Part shown: positions 9,145 to 17,760 of the stretch, one piece after another
Layout of the letters: every line of letters begins with the position of its first letter
Numbering within the stretch: position 1 is the first letter of the stretch
DNA from: JAJCYL01 sp965206015
GTDB taxonomy: Bacteria > Bacteroidota > Bacteroidia > Cytophagales > Cyclobacteriaceae
Length of the DNA stretch: 64,000 nt
Direction: 5' to 3'
NCBI GenBank assembly: GCA_965206015.1
Contig: CBDBIW010000010.1
Coordinates: forward strand, 62,001-126,000
Position numbers and translations under genes: made by a program
The notes under the pieces: generated by a model
Databases searched by the model: none
Told to the model about the DNA's origin: nothing
The model's input: only the letters and a program-made list of their open reading frames with translations

Positions 9145-9828
9145 ATGAAGGTTTCTCTTTCTGAAATTTGGAATACTCTCGAAGTCATTGATTCTGATAA
9201 AATCAATCAGATAAATCTTGTTTTAGGAAACCACCAAGTCACCAATGTTAAGACTGAAGTCATTCTAAAAATAAAGAATGGGGTCGATTATGATACTGAA
9301 CTATTGCCCGATTTATTTACCAATAGTGAAATAACCTGGCAACCAAACGAATATGCTTCACATAAGGATTGCCTGGCTGGGCTAAATATTCTAAAACATC
9401 AATGCGAAGTTCAAATGATCTCTTTTAGTGCACTAAAGACTGATCCAGGGAATTTCTACACACAATTGATCCAAAAACTGGAGGATGAAGCCAAGCTGGC
9501 TGTGAATAAAATCACCAATGAAGAAACCAAATTGTCTCGAATACTGGGAAGATTTAGGAAGAATATTTATCCTTCCGTTAAATTTCTTCTTGAACATCCC
9601 GCCAATCACCCACAAATTAAATTTGAGGCTGTCCTAAGACAAGATTTCATGGCCAAAACTCTTTTTAACGAATATCATGTCAAGTTCTCTGATTTGGTGG
9701 AACCTTATTGGGAATTATGGATTGGAAAAGAGCCTCCAAAGGTTGTTGAGGTGCAATCTCAAGAGACTGAAAAAGATGGTTCAAAAAAGAAGGAGAACGA
9801 GACTGCTGAATTTGAAGGGAAGGGATGA
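9145..9828 (+). CDS. Conserved-looking protein of unknown function
   Basis: A 227-aa soluble protein without signal peptide or membrane segment. The middle (about residues 110-150) is helical and charged; the last ~30 residues are a low-complexity Lys/Glu tail (KDGSKKKENETAEFEGKG). I recognise no domain. Its stop overlaps the next ATG by four bases (ATGA at 9825-9828), so it heads a tight three-gene operon with the 33-residue ORF and the 119-aa protein. Function unknown; the coupling suggests the products act together. Confidence 0.65.
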   Translation: MKVSLSEIWNTLEVIDSDKINQINLVLGNHQVTNVKTEVILKIKNGVDYDTELLPDLFTNSEITWQPNEYASHKDCLAGLNILKHQCEVQMISFSALKTDPGNFYTQLIQKLEDEAKLAVNKITNEETKLSRILGRFRKNIYPSVKFLLEHPANHPQIKFEAVLRQDFMAKTLFNEYHVKFSDLVEPYWELWIGKEPPKVVEVQSQETEKDGSKKKENETAEFEGKG

Positions 9829-9926
9829 GTGAATTAATAAAAGAATTTGATGATTACCGACAGCGAGGAACTATTGTTATTCCACACCTCAGAAGAGCAG
9901 TAGAATATTGGGAGGCTTTGGACTAA
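9825..9926 (+). CDS. Putative 33-residue small protein, translationally coupled
   Basis: Starts with an ATG inside the ATGA overlap with the upstream stop and ends with TAA one base before the next ATG at 9928. The predicted peptide starts MSELIKEFDDYRQRG, is charged and largely helical, and ends VEYWEALD. The back-to-back packing favours real translation. It could alternatively be the degraded head of a longer gene whose tail is lost. Confidence 0.5.
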   Translation: MSELIKEFDDYRQRGTIVIPHLRRAVEYWEALD

Positions 9927-9927
9927 T

Positions 9928-10287
9928 ATGATAAGAAAGGACCTTGAGTTAGAGCGCAATTGGCAACGATTGTTACAAAATATAGGGAAGAACATTGGAA
10001 GAAAACCAACTGACATGAACGGGGTGTTATTTCTAATTGGGGTGCAGGAATTAGGCAGAGGCCCTCAAACATTTTCCAAGGAACAAAAACAAGACCTGAT
10101 ACACATTGCTATTTGCAAAGTGCTTTCATTGTCTGGCTTTTATGAACTTCAAGGGGTGGATAAAGACGGTTGGCCCCATTGGAAGCTGGTGAAAAAATTG
10201 CCACGATTCGACCTTCTTGAACAAGAAAAACTACTTAAAATGCACGTAATCGAATTTCTTGATAAAGAAATGAATCTCTATGCTTAA
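9928..10287 (+). CDS. Small conserved-looking protein of unknown function
   Basis: A 119-aa protein with no signal peptide; predicted mostly helical. Recognisable stretches are MNGVLFLIGVQELGRG in the middle and DGWPHWKLVKKLP near residue 90. I recall similar unannotated proteins in Bacteroidetes but know of no function. It is the third gene of the operon starting at 9145. The start ATG at 9928 lies one base after the stop of the 33-residue ORF. Confidence 0.65.
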   Translation: MIRKDLELERNWQRLLQNIGKNIGRKPTDMNGVLFLIGVQELGRGPQTFSKEQKQDLIHIAICKVLSLSGFYELQGVDKDGWPHWKLVKKLPRFDLLEQEKLLKMHVIEFLDKEMNLYA

Positions 10288-10311
10288 AAATATCTAAATA
10301 AAGAAATTATA

Positions 10312-10636
10312 CCTGACCAAATCAATCTAAGTTTATTTATTCTTAGACTTGCCTTGGAAGGAATGATGTTAACACATGGTTTCTCTAAATTTTTGAAACT
10401 AATTAGCGGTGATTTCGGCTTTGCCTATCTCCATTATAGGGTTGGGCATGGGTTTACATTAATTTTAGCAGTATCTGCAGAGTTTTTAGGGTCGCTAATG
10501 GTCCTTGCTGGAATTGGAACCGGTGGAACTAAAGAAAAAGTATTCCCTTTATTTAGCAGGTTATATTGTTTTGATCATTTACGGCACTGGTAAATATTCC
10601 GTGGAGTCCAAAATCAAAGGAATGTTGTCGGTTTAA
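10312..10636 (+). pseudogene. DoxX-family membrane protein with internal deletion
   Basis: DoxX proteins are small four-helix inner-membrane proteins. The N-terminal part is clear (LRLALEGMMLTHGFSKFLK, then LILAVSAEFLGSLMVLAGIG). After about 10520 the frame shifts, and the last segment is recovered in another frame as YSLYLAGYIVLIIYGTGKYS, ending at TAA 10634-10636. The middle region that normally holds helix 3 is missing, and no start codon precedes the fragment. A deletion with frame change therefore inactivated it. Confidence 0.75.
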
Positions 10637-10785
10637 TAAAACGCCTACCATTAATAACTATGTGAAGACAACTGCTCTTATGATATCTCGGAATAGACAA
10701 AATATTGTGATATTCACTATATTCTGTGTCCCTTTTACGTAATAGAATATTATGAGGAACATTTTTTCTAAATAATTATAGATAG

Positions 10786-13700
10786 ATGGCTGCACATGGA
10801 GATATGAATGAATTAATCAATCAGCTAAAAACTTATAAAAGGAAGTACTATATCAATCTACTTCTCAAAGGTTCTCTGCTTTCTTCGACCATATTGGTTT
10901 CTCTTTTTCTAATATTTAGTACACTGGAATTTACTCTGAGATTTAATTCCCCAATTAGAGCCTTGTTGTTTTTCTCTTTTATTTTATCATTTGCTGTTGT
11001 ACTTTATTTCTGGGTAATCATCCCACTGATAAAGCTGATTGATAACAAAAAGCAGATCAGTGACGAACTTGCTGCCAGCCAAATTGGTCATTATTTTCCA
11101 TCAATTGCTGATAAACTTCTGAATACCATTCAGCTACAACGATTTACTGCTGGAGACAACAGCCTCATAATTGCCAGTATTGAACAAAAAACGAAAGAAA
11201 TATCCATTGTCAATTTTTCAGATGCTATTAACCTGAAACAAAACAGGAAATTCCTCAAGTATCTGGCTTTTCCTGGAGTAGTACTCTTCGCGCTCTTAAT
11301 TTTTGTCCCTCAAATGCTTACAGAAAGCACTACACGCATAATCAGATTCGAAGAAGAATTTGTTCCAAAAGCCCCTTTTGATTTCAACCTTATTAATACT
11401 GATTTACAGGGTTTCAAGAATGAGGACTACACCATAGAACTATCATTTTCTGGAAGTGCAATCCCCAATCAGGCCTATTTAATCTCAAAAGGCCGAAAAA
11501 TTAAGATGAAAGCAGAGGGTAATGGAAAATATTCACATGCCTACCGAAAATTACAGTCACCTACCAGTTTTAATTTTGAAGCGGCCGGATTCAATTCTGA
11601 GAGATATGAATTAAACGTTGTTACACGTCCAAATCTGAAAAATTTCAATGTTTACCTGGATTATCCCCGATATACCAGACAACCTGATGAAAGTTTAAGC
11701 AATGTAGGCAATCTGCAAATTCCGGAAGGAACTAAGGTAAAGTGGCAGATGAGCACATTAGGAACTGATAGCATGGAGCTCTACTTCGAAATTGAAGACA
11801 CATTTTATGATGCAGAACTATCTGATAATCAAATTTTTGAGTTCGAAAAAAGGATAATTAATACCGATAACTATACAATCCGTTTAGTTAATGAATTTAG
11901 TGAGAACAAAGAAAAAATCGCCTATCAGGTAGAGGTCAAAAAAGACGAGTATCCCACAATTAATTTAGAACAGTTTCAAGACACGGTCCTTTACAGCTAT
12001 CTGATTTTAGGGGGTTCTATTGCTGACGATTATGGTCTGACGCAACTACAAGTCAATTATCAGATAGTAAAGGGTAAAGAAGAGTCCCGGGAACAGTCAT
12101 TAAAGATACCAATTCAGACAACCAACCTTCAGAGCTTCTTTCATCAATGGCGAATGGATAGCCTACACTTGAGCGAGGGAGATCAAGTCAAATATTCATT
12201 ACAGGTTTGGGATAATGACGGCGTTAATGGTAAAAAATCTACCAGGACTGGAATTTACAGTTTCAACGTTCCAACCAAAGCCGAGATAAAGGATAAACTA
12301 GAAAAGGAATCACAAGGTGCTGAGGATCAAATAGATGACACGTTAGAACAAGCTAAAGAGCTGCAGGAAAAGATTCAGGATTTAGAAGATCGTTTAAAGA
12401 CCAAAAAAGATTTAGATTGGCAAGACAAAAAACTTATTGAGGAGTTAATGAATCAAAAACAGAAACTCAATGAGCAGTTAGAAGAGCTTAAAGAAAAAAA
12501 TAAGGCTAACAACCAACAAAGAGAGAGCTTCATTGAGCAAAATGAAAAAGTTAGCGAGAAAATGGAGAAGTTGCAAGAGTTGATGGATGAACTCCTCGAT
12601 GACGAAACAAAAAAACTTTATGAAGAGCTAAAAAAGTTGCTGGAAGATCAACGAGGCCTGAATGAAGTTCAGAATGCAATAGAGGACATTAAGAAGAAGG
12701 AAGAGACTCTCGAGAAAGAACTGGAGCGTGCGCTTGAACTATTTAAGCGCATGAAAATGGAGTATAAAATGGAGGAGGTGATCAGTGACCTCGAGGAACT
12801 GGCCCAAAAGCAAGAAGAATTAGCCGAAGAAACCCCATCTGAGGAAAATTCAACTGAAGAATTGGGCCAGGAACAAGAAGAACTCATGGAAGAGTTTAGT
12901 AACATAAAGGAGGAAATGGAAGAGCTTAATGAACTCAATCAGGAACTCGAACATCCTAGCCCCATTCAGGATTATTCTGAAGAACAGGAACAGATTGAAC
13001 AAGAACAACAAAACAGTAAGGAGTCATTAAAGCAAAACGAGCGTCAGGAGTCCAAGCAGTCACAAAAAAAGGCTGCTGAACAAATGAAGAAATTGTCTGG
13101 GCAAATGCAAGCAGGCATGGAAATGGAAATGGTGCAGGAGAACATGGAAAACCTCCGTGATATCGTTGACAACTTGGTGACCTTATCTTTTGACCAGGAA
13201 AGCCTGATGGGTGAATTCAGAAAAGTCAGCCAAAGTGACCCGAGATTCATCGAATTATCCCAACACCAATTGAAACTGCAGGACGACGCCCAGATTATCG
13301 AGGATAGCCTGCTTTCCTTAGCCAAAAGAGTGTTTCAAATTGCTTCTTTTGTAACCCGGGAAGTAGATGACATGAATAGCAATATGGACGCCAGCGTGGA
13401 ATCTTTGAAAGATAGGAATAAAGCGCAGGCAGTGAGTAAGCAGCAATTCGCAATGACTTCAATGAATAACCTCGCTTTATTATTAGATGATGTTCTTCAA
13501 AACATGCAACAAGCAATGGCTGATGCCATGGGCAATCCAAAAGCAGGCCAGAAGAAGGGCAAAAAGAATATGCCAGGGCTTAGTGACCTACAGCAGGAAC
13601 TTAACAAACGCATAGAAGACCTCAAAAAAAGCGGAAAGTCCGGAAGAAAATTATCTGAAGAATTAGCAAAATTGGCAGCACAACAAGAAATGATTCGTGA

Positions 13701-14082
13701 ATCTCTGAAGGAAATGCAGAGAAAACTTGATCAAATGAATGGTAAAGGGGCAGGAGGTAATACAGAGCAGATCCTAAAACAAATGGAACGGTCAGAGTTA
13801 GATTTCGTTAATAAGCACTTAACGGATAACATGATCCGCCGCCAAAGAGACATATTAACCCGGTTACTAGAATCTGAAAAAGCCTTTCAAAAGAGAGAAT
13901 TAGATGAAGAACGAGAAGGAGAGCAAGCCAAAAATTATGATCGATTACTCCCTCCCGTACTTGAACAATACATTCAAGCGAAAGAAAAAGAGATAGAACT
14001 ACTTAAAACTGTACCTCCAAAGTTGAATCCTTATTATAAAAAAGAAGTAAATGAGTACTTTAGGCGACTTGGAAGTGAATAA
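10786..14082 (+). CDS. DUF4175 family large coiled-coil membrane protein
   Basis: A 1098-aa protein of a family common in Bacteroidetes. Two hydrophobic segments lie near residues 25-45 and 55-75 and a third near 158-178. A beta-rich extracytoplasmic region follows to about residue 500. From there to about 900 the sequence is an extreme Glu/Lys/Gln coiled coil (EELKEKNKANNQQ, EELAQKQEELAEETPSEE). The C-terminal part has further helices (QILKQMERSELDF). ATG 10786 is used; ATG 10804 is an alternative. The gene is intact over 3.3 kb. It precedes an RsbW-like kinase with a 9-base gap. Role unknown; envelope association is inferred. Confidence 0.85.
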   Translation: MAAHGDMNELINQLKTYKRKYYINLLLKGSLLSSTILVSLFLIFSTLEFTLRFNSPIRALLFFSFILSFAVVLYFWVIIPLIKLIDNKKQISDELAASQIGHYFPSIADKLLNTIQLQRFTAGDNSLIIASIEQKTKEISIVNFSDAINLKQNRKFLKYLAFPGVVLFALLIFVPQMLTESTTRIIRFEEEFVPKAPFDFNLINTDLQGFKNEDYTIELSFSGSAIPNQAYLISKGRKIKMKAEGNGKYSHAYRKLQSPTSFNFEAAGFNSERYELNVVTRPNLKNFNVYLDYPRYTRQPDESLSNVGNLQIPEGTKVKWQMSTLGTDSMELYFEIEDTFYDAELSDNQIFEFEKRIINTDNYTIRLVNEFSENKEKIAYQVEVKKDEYPTINLEQFQDTVLYSYLILGGSIADDYGLTQLQVNYQIVKGKEESREQSLKIPIQTTNLQSFFHQWRMDSLHLSEGDQVKYSLQVWDNDGVNGKKSTRTGIYSFNVPTKAEIKDKLEKESQGAEDQIDDTLEQAKELQEKIQDLEDRLKTKKDLDWQDKKLIEELMNQKQKLNEQLEELKEKNKANNQQRESFIEQNEKVSEKMEKLQELMDELLDDETKKLYEELKKLLEDQRGLNEVQNAIEDIKKKEETLEKELERALELFKRMKMEYKMEEVISDLEELAQKQEELAEETPSEENSTEELGQEQEELMEEFSNIKEEMEELNELNQELEHPSPIQDYSEEQEQIEQEQQNSKESLKQNERQESKQSQKKAAEQMKKLSGQMQAGMEMEMVQENMENLRDIVDNLVTLSFDQESLMGEFRKVSQSDPRFIELSQHQLKLQDDAQIIEDSLLSLAKRVFQIASFVTREVDDMNSNMDASVESLKDRNKAQAVSKQQFAMTSMNNLALLLDDVLQNMQQAMADAMGNPKAGQKKGKKNMPGLSDLQQELNKRIEDLKKSGKSGRKLSEELAKLAAQQEMIRESLKEMQRKLDQMNGKGAGGNTEQILKQMERSELDFVNKHLTDNMIRRQRDILTRLLESEKAFQKRELDEEREGEQAKNYDRLLPPVLEQYIQAKEKEIELLKTVPPKLNPYYKKEVNEYFRRLGSE

Positions 14083-14091
14083 CCTATTCCA

Positions 14092-14499
14092 ATGACATCA
14101 GTAACTATAAATAAAATCAAAATTCCATCTTTGGAAGAGAACATAAGAATCGTCGAAAGTTTCATCGACAATGCCAAAGATGCCTACTCACTAAACGATG
14201 ATATTTATGGTAATATCATGGTAGCAGTAACGGAGTCTGTTAATAATGCCATTAAACACGGCAACAACAGCGACAAAAAAAAGAACGTTTCGCTTAGCCT
14301 CAATTTTGAAGAAACTCTCATCAAGTTCGTAATTGAAGATGATGGCAATGGTTTCGACTTCCACAATTTACCTGATCCAACTGCGCCAGAGAACATCGAT
14401 AAACCGGAGGGAAGGGGCATCTTTCTGATGAAACACCTCTCAGATGAAATAAATTTTAAAGATGAAGGGAAGAAAGTAGAGCTCTGTTTCTACCTTTAA
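14092..14499 (+). CDS. RsbW-like histidine-kinase-type ATPase (anti-sigma regulatory factor)
   Basis: A 135-aa stand-alone GHKL ATPase domain. The N box is AVTESVNNAIKHGNNSD (residues ~45-61), the G1 box EDDGNGFDF (~82-90), and the G2 region PEGRGIFLMKHLSDEI (~105-120). Such proteins phosphorylate anti-anti-sigma factors and bind sigma factors; the partner is not in this window. It lies between DUF4175 and ybeY in a tight plus-strand run. Its last codons lie in the first copy of a 17-bp tandem duplication. Confidence 0.88.
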   Translation: MTSVTINKIKIPSLEENIRIVESFIDNAKDAYSLNDDIYGNIMVAVTESVNNAIKHGNNSDKKKNVSLSLNFEETLIKFVIEDDGNGFDFHNLPDPTAPENIDKPEGRGIFLMKHLSDEINFKDEGKKVELCFYL

Positions 14500-14517
14500 T
14501 CTGTTTCTACCTTTAAT
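14484..14517 (+). repeat. 17-bp perfect tandem duplication at the end of the RsbW-like gene
   Basis: CTGTTTCTACCTTTAAT occurs twice, at 14484-14500 and 14501-14517. The first copy holds the final codons and the TAA stop; the second sits between the stop and the ybeY start, so no coding damage results. Confidence 0.95.
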
Positions 14518-14519
14518 AA

Positions 14520-14945
14520 ATGAATAGGATTAACTTCTTCACGGAAGACACTCCATTTCAGATAAAGAACAAACCCACAATTAGAATTTGGATTAACAAC
14601 GTTGTTGTTAAAGAAAAACATCATATAGAATCTTTGAATTACATTTTCTGTTCGGATGAACATCTCCTGAAGATGAACCAAGAATATCTCAATCATGATA
14701 CATATACGGACATAATAACTTTCGACAATTCTACTCGGGAAGAAAATCTCGAAGGTGATATCTTCATAAGTGTTGAGCGCATTAGATATAACATCAAAGG
14801 AAAAGACAATACTTTTCTGGATGAACTTCATCGTGTTATGATTCATGGCGTACTCCATTTGATGGGTTATGGAGATACGACTGACAGAGAAAAGCGCGAT
14901 ATGCGAGAAAAAGAAGACGCTTGTCTATCTTTGCTAAAGCTATAA
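14520..14945 (+). CDS. ybeY: Endoribonuclease / rRNA maturation factor YbeY
   Basis: Zinc-dependent single-strand endoribonuclease involved in 16S rRNA 3-prime processing and ribosome quality control. The zinc motif is HRVMIHGVLHLMGYGD near residues 104-119, with the HxxxHxxxxxH pattern. The 141-aa length is normal. The start ATG at 14520 lies directly after the 17-bp duplication. The 3-prime end contains TATCTTTGC (14926-14934), a possible promoter for mnmG. Confidence 0.94.
   Translation: MNRINFFTEDTPFQIKNKPTIRIWINNVVVKEKHHIESLNYIFCSDEHLLKMNQEYLNHDTYTDIITFDNSTREENLEGDIFISVERIRYNIKGKDNTFLDELHRVMIHGVLHLMGYGDTTDREKRDMREKEDACLSLLKL
14926..14934 (+). promoter_or_regulatory. Possible Bacteroidetes -7 box upstream of mnmG
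   Basis: TATCTTTGC matches TAnnTTTG and lies inside the end of ybeY, 74 bases before the mnmG ATG. A transcript from here would carry both parS motifs in its leader. No clear -33 element was found. Confidence 0.3.
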
Positions 14946-14961
14946 TGTTCCACGTGAAACA
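14946..14961 (+). promoter_or_regulatory. parS chromosome-partition site 1
   Basis: TGTTCCACGTGAAACA is identical to the ParB-binding consensus TGTTNCACGTGAAACA. It starts immediately after the ybeY stop. ParB nucleates on such sites and spreads; they usually cluster near the replication origin. Confidence 0.88.
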
Positions 14962-14983
14962 TTGTAGCTACAACTGAGTTTAG

Positions 14984-14999
14984 TGTTCCACGTGAAACA
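14984..14999 (+). promoter_or_regulatory. parS chromosome-partition site 2
   Basis: A second exact TGTTCCACGTGAAACA, starting 38 bases after the first and ending 9 bases before the mnmG ATG. Two exact 16-mers in one 63-base gap make chance occurrence very unlikely. Confidence 0.88.
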
Positions 15000-15008
15000 A
15001 TTAAATAT

Positions 15009-16871
15009 ATGTTTCCACAATACGATGTAATAATAGTTGGTGCGGGTCATGCGGGGTGCGAAGCAGCCGCAGCGTCTGCTCTCATGGGGTCGAAAACACT
15101 TTTGGTTACCATGAACATGCAGACCATTGCTCAAATGTCCTGCAATCCAGCTATGGGAGGAATAGCCAAAGGACAAATTGTTAGAGAAATTGATGCCTTG
15201 GGAGGTCTATCCGGGATTATTTCTGATAAGTCCATGATACAATTCCGCATGCTGAATAGATCAAAGGGGCCAGCCATGTGGAGCCCAAGAACACAAAACG
15301 ATCGGCAGCGGTTTGCTGAGGAGTGGAGATTGGTCTTGGAAAAGATTCCCGATCTTGACTTTTGGCAAGAAATGGTGTCCGAAATCATGGTTAAAGATGG
15401 CCGTGTAGTTGGAATAAAGACGGGAATGGGAATTAAAATAAAAGCGAAATCTGTTGTGCTAACCAATGGCACCTTCCTAAATGGGCTCATTCACATAGGG
15501 GAGAAAAGATTTGGCGGGGGTCGTACCGGAGAAAAAGCAGCCACCGGGATAACTGAACAACTTGTTGAATTGGGCTTTGAATCCGGCAGGATGAAAACCG
15601 GTACACCTCCCAGGGTTGATGGGAGAAGTCTCAATTACGAACTAATGGAGGAACAACCTGGCGACGAAGTTCCTGGAAAATTTTCCTATTCAAATACAAA
15701 GACACTATCCAGTCAAAGGAGTTGTCATATTACATATACTAATCCTGAAGTACATGCCATACTCGAAACCGGGTTCGCTCAATCTCCAATGTTCACTGGA
15801 AGAATCAAAGGTATCGGACCCAGATACTGTCCTTCTATTGAAGACAAAATAAATCGGTTTTCAGAAAGAGACAGGCACCAAATATTTGCAGAGCCAGAAG
15901 GATGGAATACTGTTGAAGTCTATGTCAATGGGTTTTCTACCTCGCTTTCTGAAGATATTCAGCAAAAAGCATTGAAGAAAATTCCCGGTTTCGAGCAAGT
16001 CAAAATGTTTAGGCCCGGCTATGCTATAGAATATGATTACTTCCCGCCAACTCAACTTAAGACAACCCTCGAAACTAAATTGCTGAATAACCTATACTTC
16101 GCTGGGCAAATTAACGGAACAACAGGTTATGAAGAAGCGGCTTGTCAGGGACTCATGGCTGGAATAAATGCTCATCGTAAGAATGCTGAGGATGATCCGT
16201 TCGTATTGAAAAGATCCGAAGCATACATTGGTGTATTGATTGATGATCTTATTAATAAAGGTACAGATGAGCCCTACAGAATGTTTACCTCACGGGCAGA
16301 ATTTAGAATTCTTCTTCGACAAGATAACGCTGACATTCGATTAACAGAGCTGGGTCACAAAATTGGCCTTGCTCATGATCAGAGATTGGAAGCAACTCTT
16401 GATAAAAAGCTTGAAACTGCTGAAGTCATTAAGATTTTGAAGACCCATAAACTTAGCCCTGCTCTTGCTAATCACAGCCTGGAAGGCTATAATACTGCAA
16501 CAATAAAAGAAAAGGTATCAGCCCATCAACTCCTAAAACGACCTCAAATAACAATTGATTCGCTTCTGACAATGGGTCCAGAAATTAAAGGCTCCTTAGC
16601 AAAATATTCGGTTGGCATATTGGAACAAGCTGAGATTCAAATAAAATACCAGACTTACATTGAAAAGGAGGAAATGTTAGTGAACAAAATTTCCGGTCTG
16701 GAAAACTACCTGATTCCTAAATCTATTCAGTACAAAGATATTAATACCCTTTCATCAGAGGCTGTAGAAAAACTTAACAAAGTCAGACCAGTAACTATTG
16801 GTCAGGCCTCCCGAATTAGCGGAGTGTCACCAACTGATATTTCAATCTTAATGGTTTATCTCGGAAAGTAA
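15009..16871 (+). CDS. mnmG: tRNA uridine-34 5-carboxymethylaminomethyl modification enzyme MnmG (GidA)
   Basis: FAD-dependent enzyme that with MnmE modifies U34 of certain tRNAs. The N-terminal dinucleotide-binding motif is VIIVGAGHAGCEAAAA (residues 6-21), followed by SCNPAMGGIAKGQIVRE. The second nucleotide region is GQINGTTGYEEAACQG near residue 365. The 620-aa length is normal. The gene is preceded by two parS sites; gidA/mnmG is often origin-proximal in bacteria. The next gene begins 1 base after its stop. Confidence 0.97.
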   Translation: MFPQYDVIIVGAGHAGCEAAAASALMGSKTLLVTMNMQTIAQMSCNPAMGGIAKGQIVREIDALGGLSGIISDKSMIQFRMLNRSKGPAMWSPRTQNDRQRFAEEWRLVLEKIPDLDFWQEMVSEIMVKDGRVVGIKTGMGIKIKAKSVVLTNGTFLNGLIHIGEKRFGGGRTGEKAATGITEQLVELGFESGRMKTGTPPRVDGRSLNYELMEEQPGDEVPGKFSYSNTKTLSSQRSCHITYTNPEVHAILETGFAQSPMFTGRIKGIGPRYCPSIEDKINRFSERDRHQIFAEPEGWNTVEVYVNGFSTSLSEDIQQKALKKIPGFEQVKMFRPGYAIEYDYFPPTQLKTTLETKLLNNLYFAGQINGTTGYEEAACQGLMAGINAHRKNAEDDPFVLKRSEAYIGVLIDDLINKGTDEPYRMFTSRAEFRILLRQDNADIRLTELGHKIGLAHDQRLEATLDKKLETAEVIKILKTHKLSPALANHSLEGYNTATIKEKVSAHQLLKRPQITIDSLLTMGPEIKGSLAKYSVGILEQAEIQIKYQTYIEKEEMLVNKISGLENYLIPKSIQYKDINTLSSEAVEKLNKVRPVTIGQASRISGVSPTDISILMVYLGK

Positions 16872-16872
16872 A

Positions 16873-17760
16873 ATGTACGAAAGAGTAGAGAAATGTCCCA
16901 TTTGTCAACATACCGAATTCTCCAACTACATCATTTGTTCGGACCACTTGGTCACAGATGAAAGTTTTGCTATAGCTCAGTGTAATCATTGTAGCCTTAA
17001 GTTCACCAATCCTCGTCCAACTACAGAAAACATTCATAAGTACTATCAGTCATCTGCATATGATTCTCATAAAAAGAAAAGGAGTGGTCTAACAGATGGT
17101 ATATACAACGTTGCCAGAAAATTTGCATTAAATAGTAAACTCAATCTCATTAATTCATTGCAAGCGGATAAGGGTAAATTACTAGATGTGGGTTGTGGTA
17201 CCGGTCTTTTTCTTGATGTATGCACTAAAGATGGCTGGGAGGGAATAGGCATTGAAAACAATGAAAATGCCAGGCTCTTGGCTGAAGCAAATTCCCCAGC
17301 GGTCATTATAGAAAACATCGACTCACTAGAGCAAAAAAAAGAATTTGAAATTATAACATTGTGGCACGTCTTAGAACACTTACATGATTTAAGAGGGTCC
17401 CTGATCAAGCTTAGGGCAATACTTCAAAAGAATGGATTCTTAATCATAGCTGTCCCCAATTGTGATTCTTGGGATCGTTCATACTATAAAGAAATGTGGG
17501 CAGCTTATGACGTTCCCCGGCATCTATATCATTTTAGTCACTTGACTGTAAGTAAGTTAGCTAAAAAATGCGAATTTAAAGTCAAAGAGGTTTTGCCTAT
17601 GAAACTTGATGCGTTTTATGTTAGTTTGCTTAGCGAAAAATACAAACGCGCCAAGAACCCTTTTCTTAAGGCATTCATTGCAGGCTTGAAATCAAATCAA
17701 TGGGCAAAAAAGAATCAGAACAACTACTCAAGTCTGATCTATGTTCTTTCCAAAAAATAA
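16873..17760 (+). CDS. Class I SAM-dependent methyltransferase with N-terminal zinc ribbon
   Basis: A 295-aa protein. Two CxxC pairs (CPICQHTEF and CNHCSLKFTNPRP) form a zinc-ribbon-like N-terminus. The SAM motif I is LLDVGCGTGLFLDV (residues ~101-114), and IITLWHVLEHLHDL (~158-171) is the post-I/II region. The layout matches methyltransferases of the Methyltransf_23 type; the substrate is unknown. It follows mnmG at 1 base and overlaps the next gene if that one starts at 17700. Confidence 0.85.
   Translation: MYERVEKCPICQHTEFSNYIICSDHLVTDESFAIAQCNHCSLKFTNPRPTTENIHKYYQSSAYDSHKKKRSGLTDGIYNVARKFALNSKLNLINSLQADKGKLLDVGCGTGLFLDVCTKDGWEGIGIENNENARLLAEANSPAVIIENIDSLEQKKEFEIITLWHVLEHLHDLRGSLIKLRAILQKNGFLIIAVPNCDSWDRSYYKEMWAAYDVPRHLYHFSHLTVSKLAKKCEFKVKEVLPMKLDAFYVSLLSEKYKRAKNPFLKAFIAGLKSNQWAKKNQNNYSSLIYVLSKK

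Noticed and set aside
12669..12938. Long Ser-rich antisense frame in the DUF4175 gene
   Set aside because: It is the complement of the Glu/Lys-rich coiled coil and has no independent signal.
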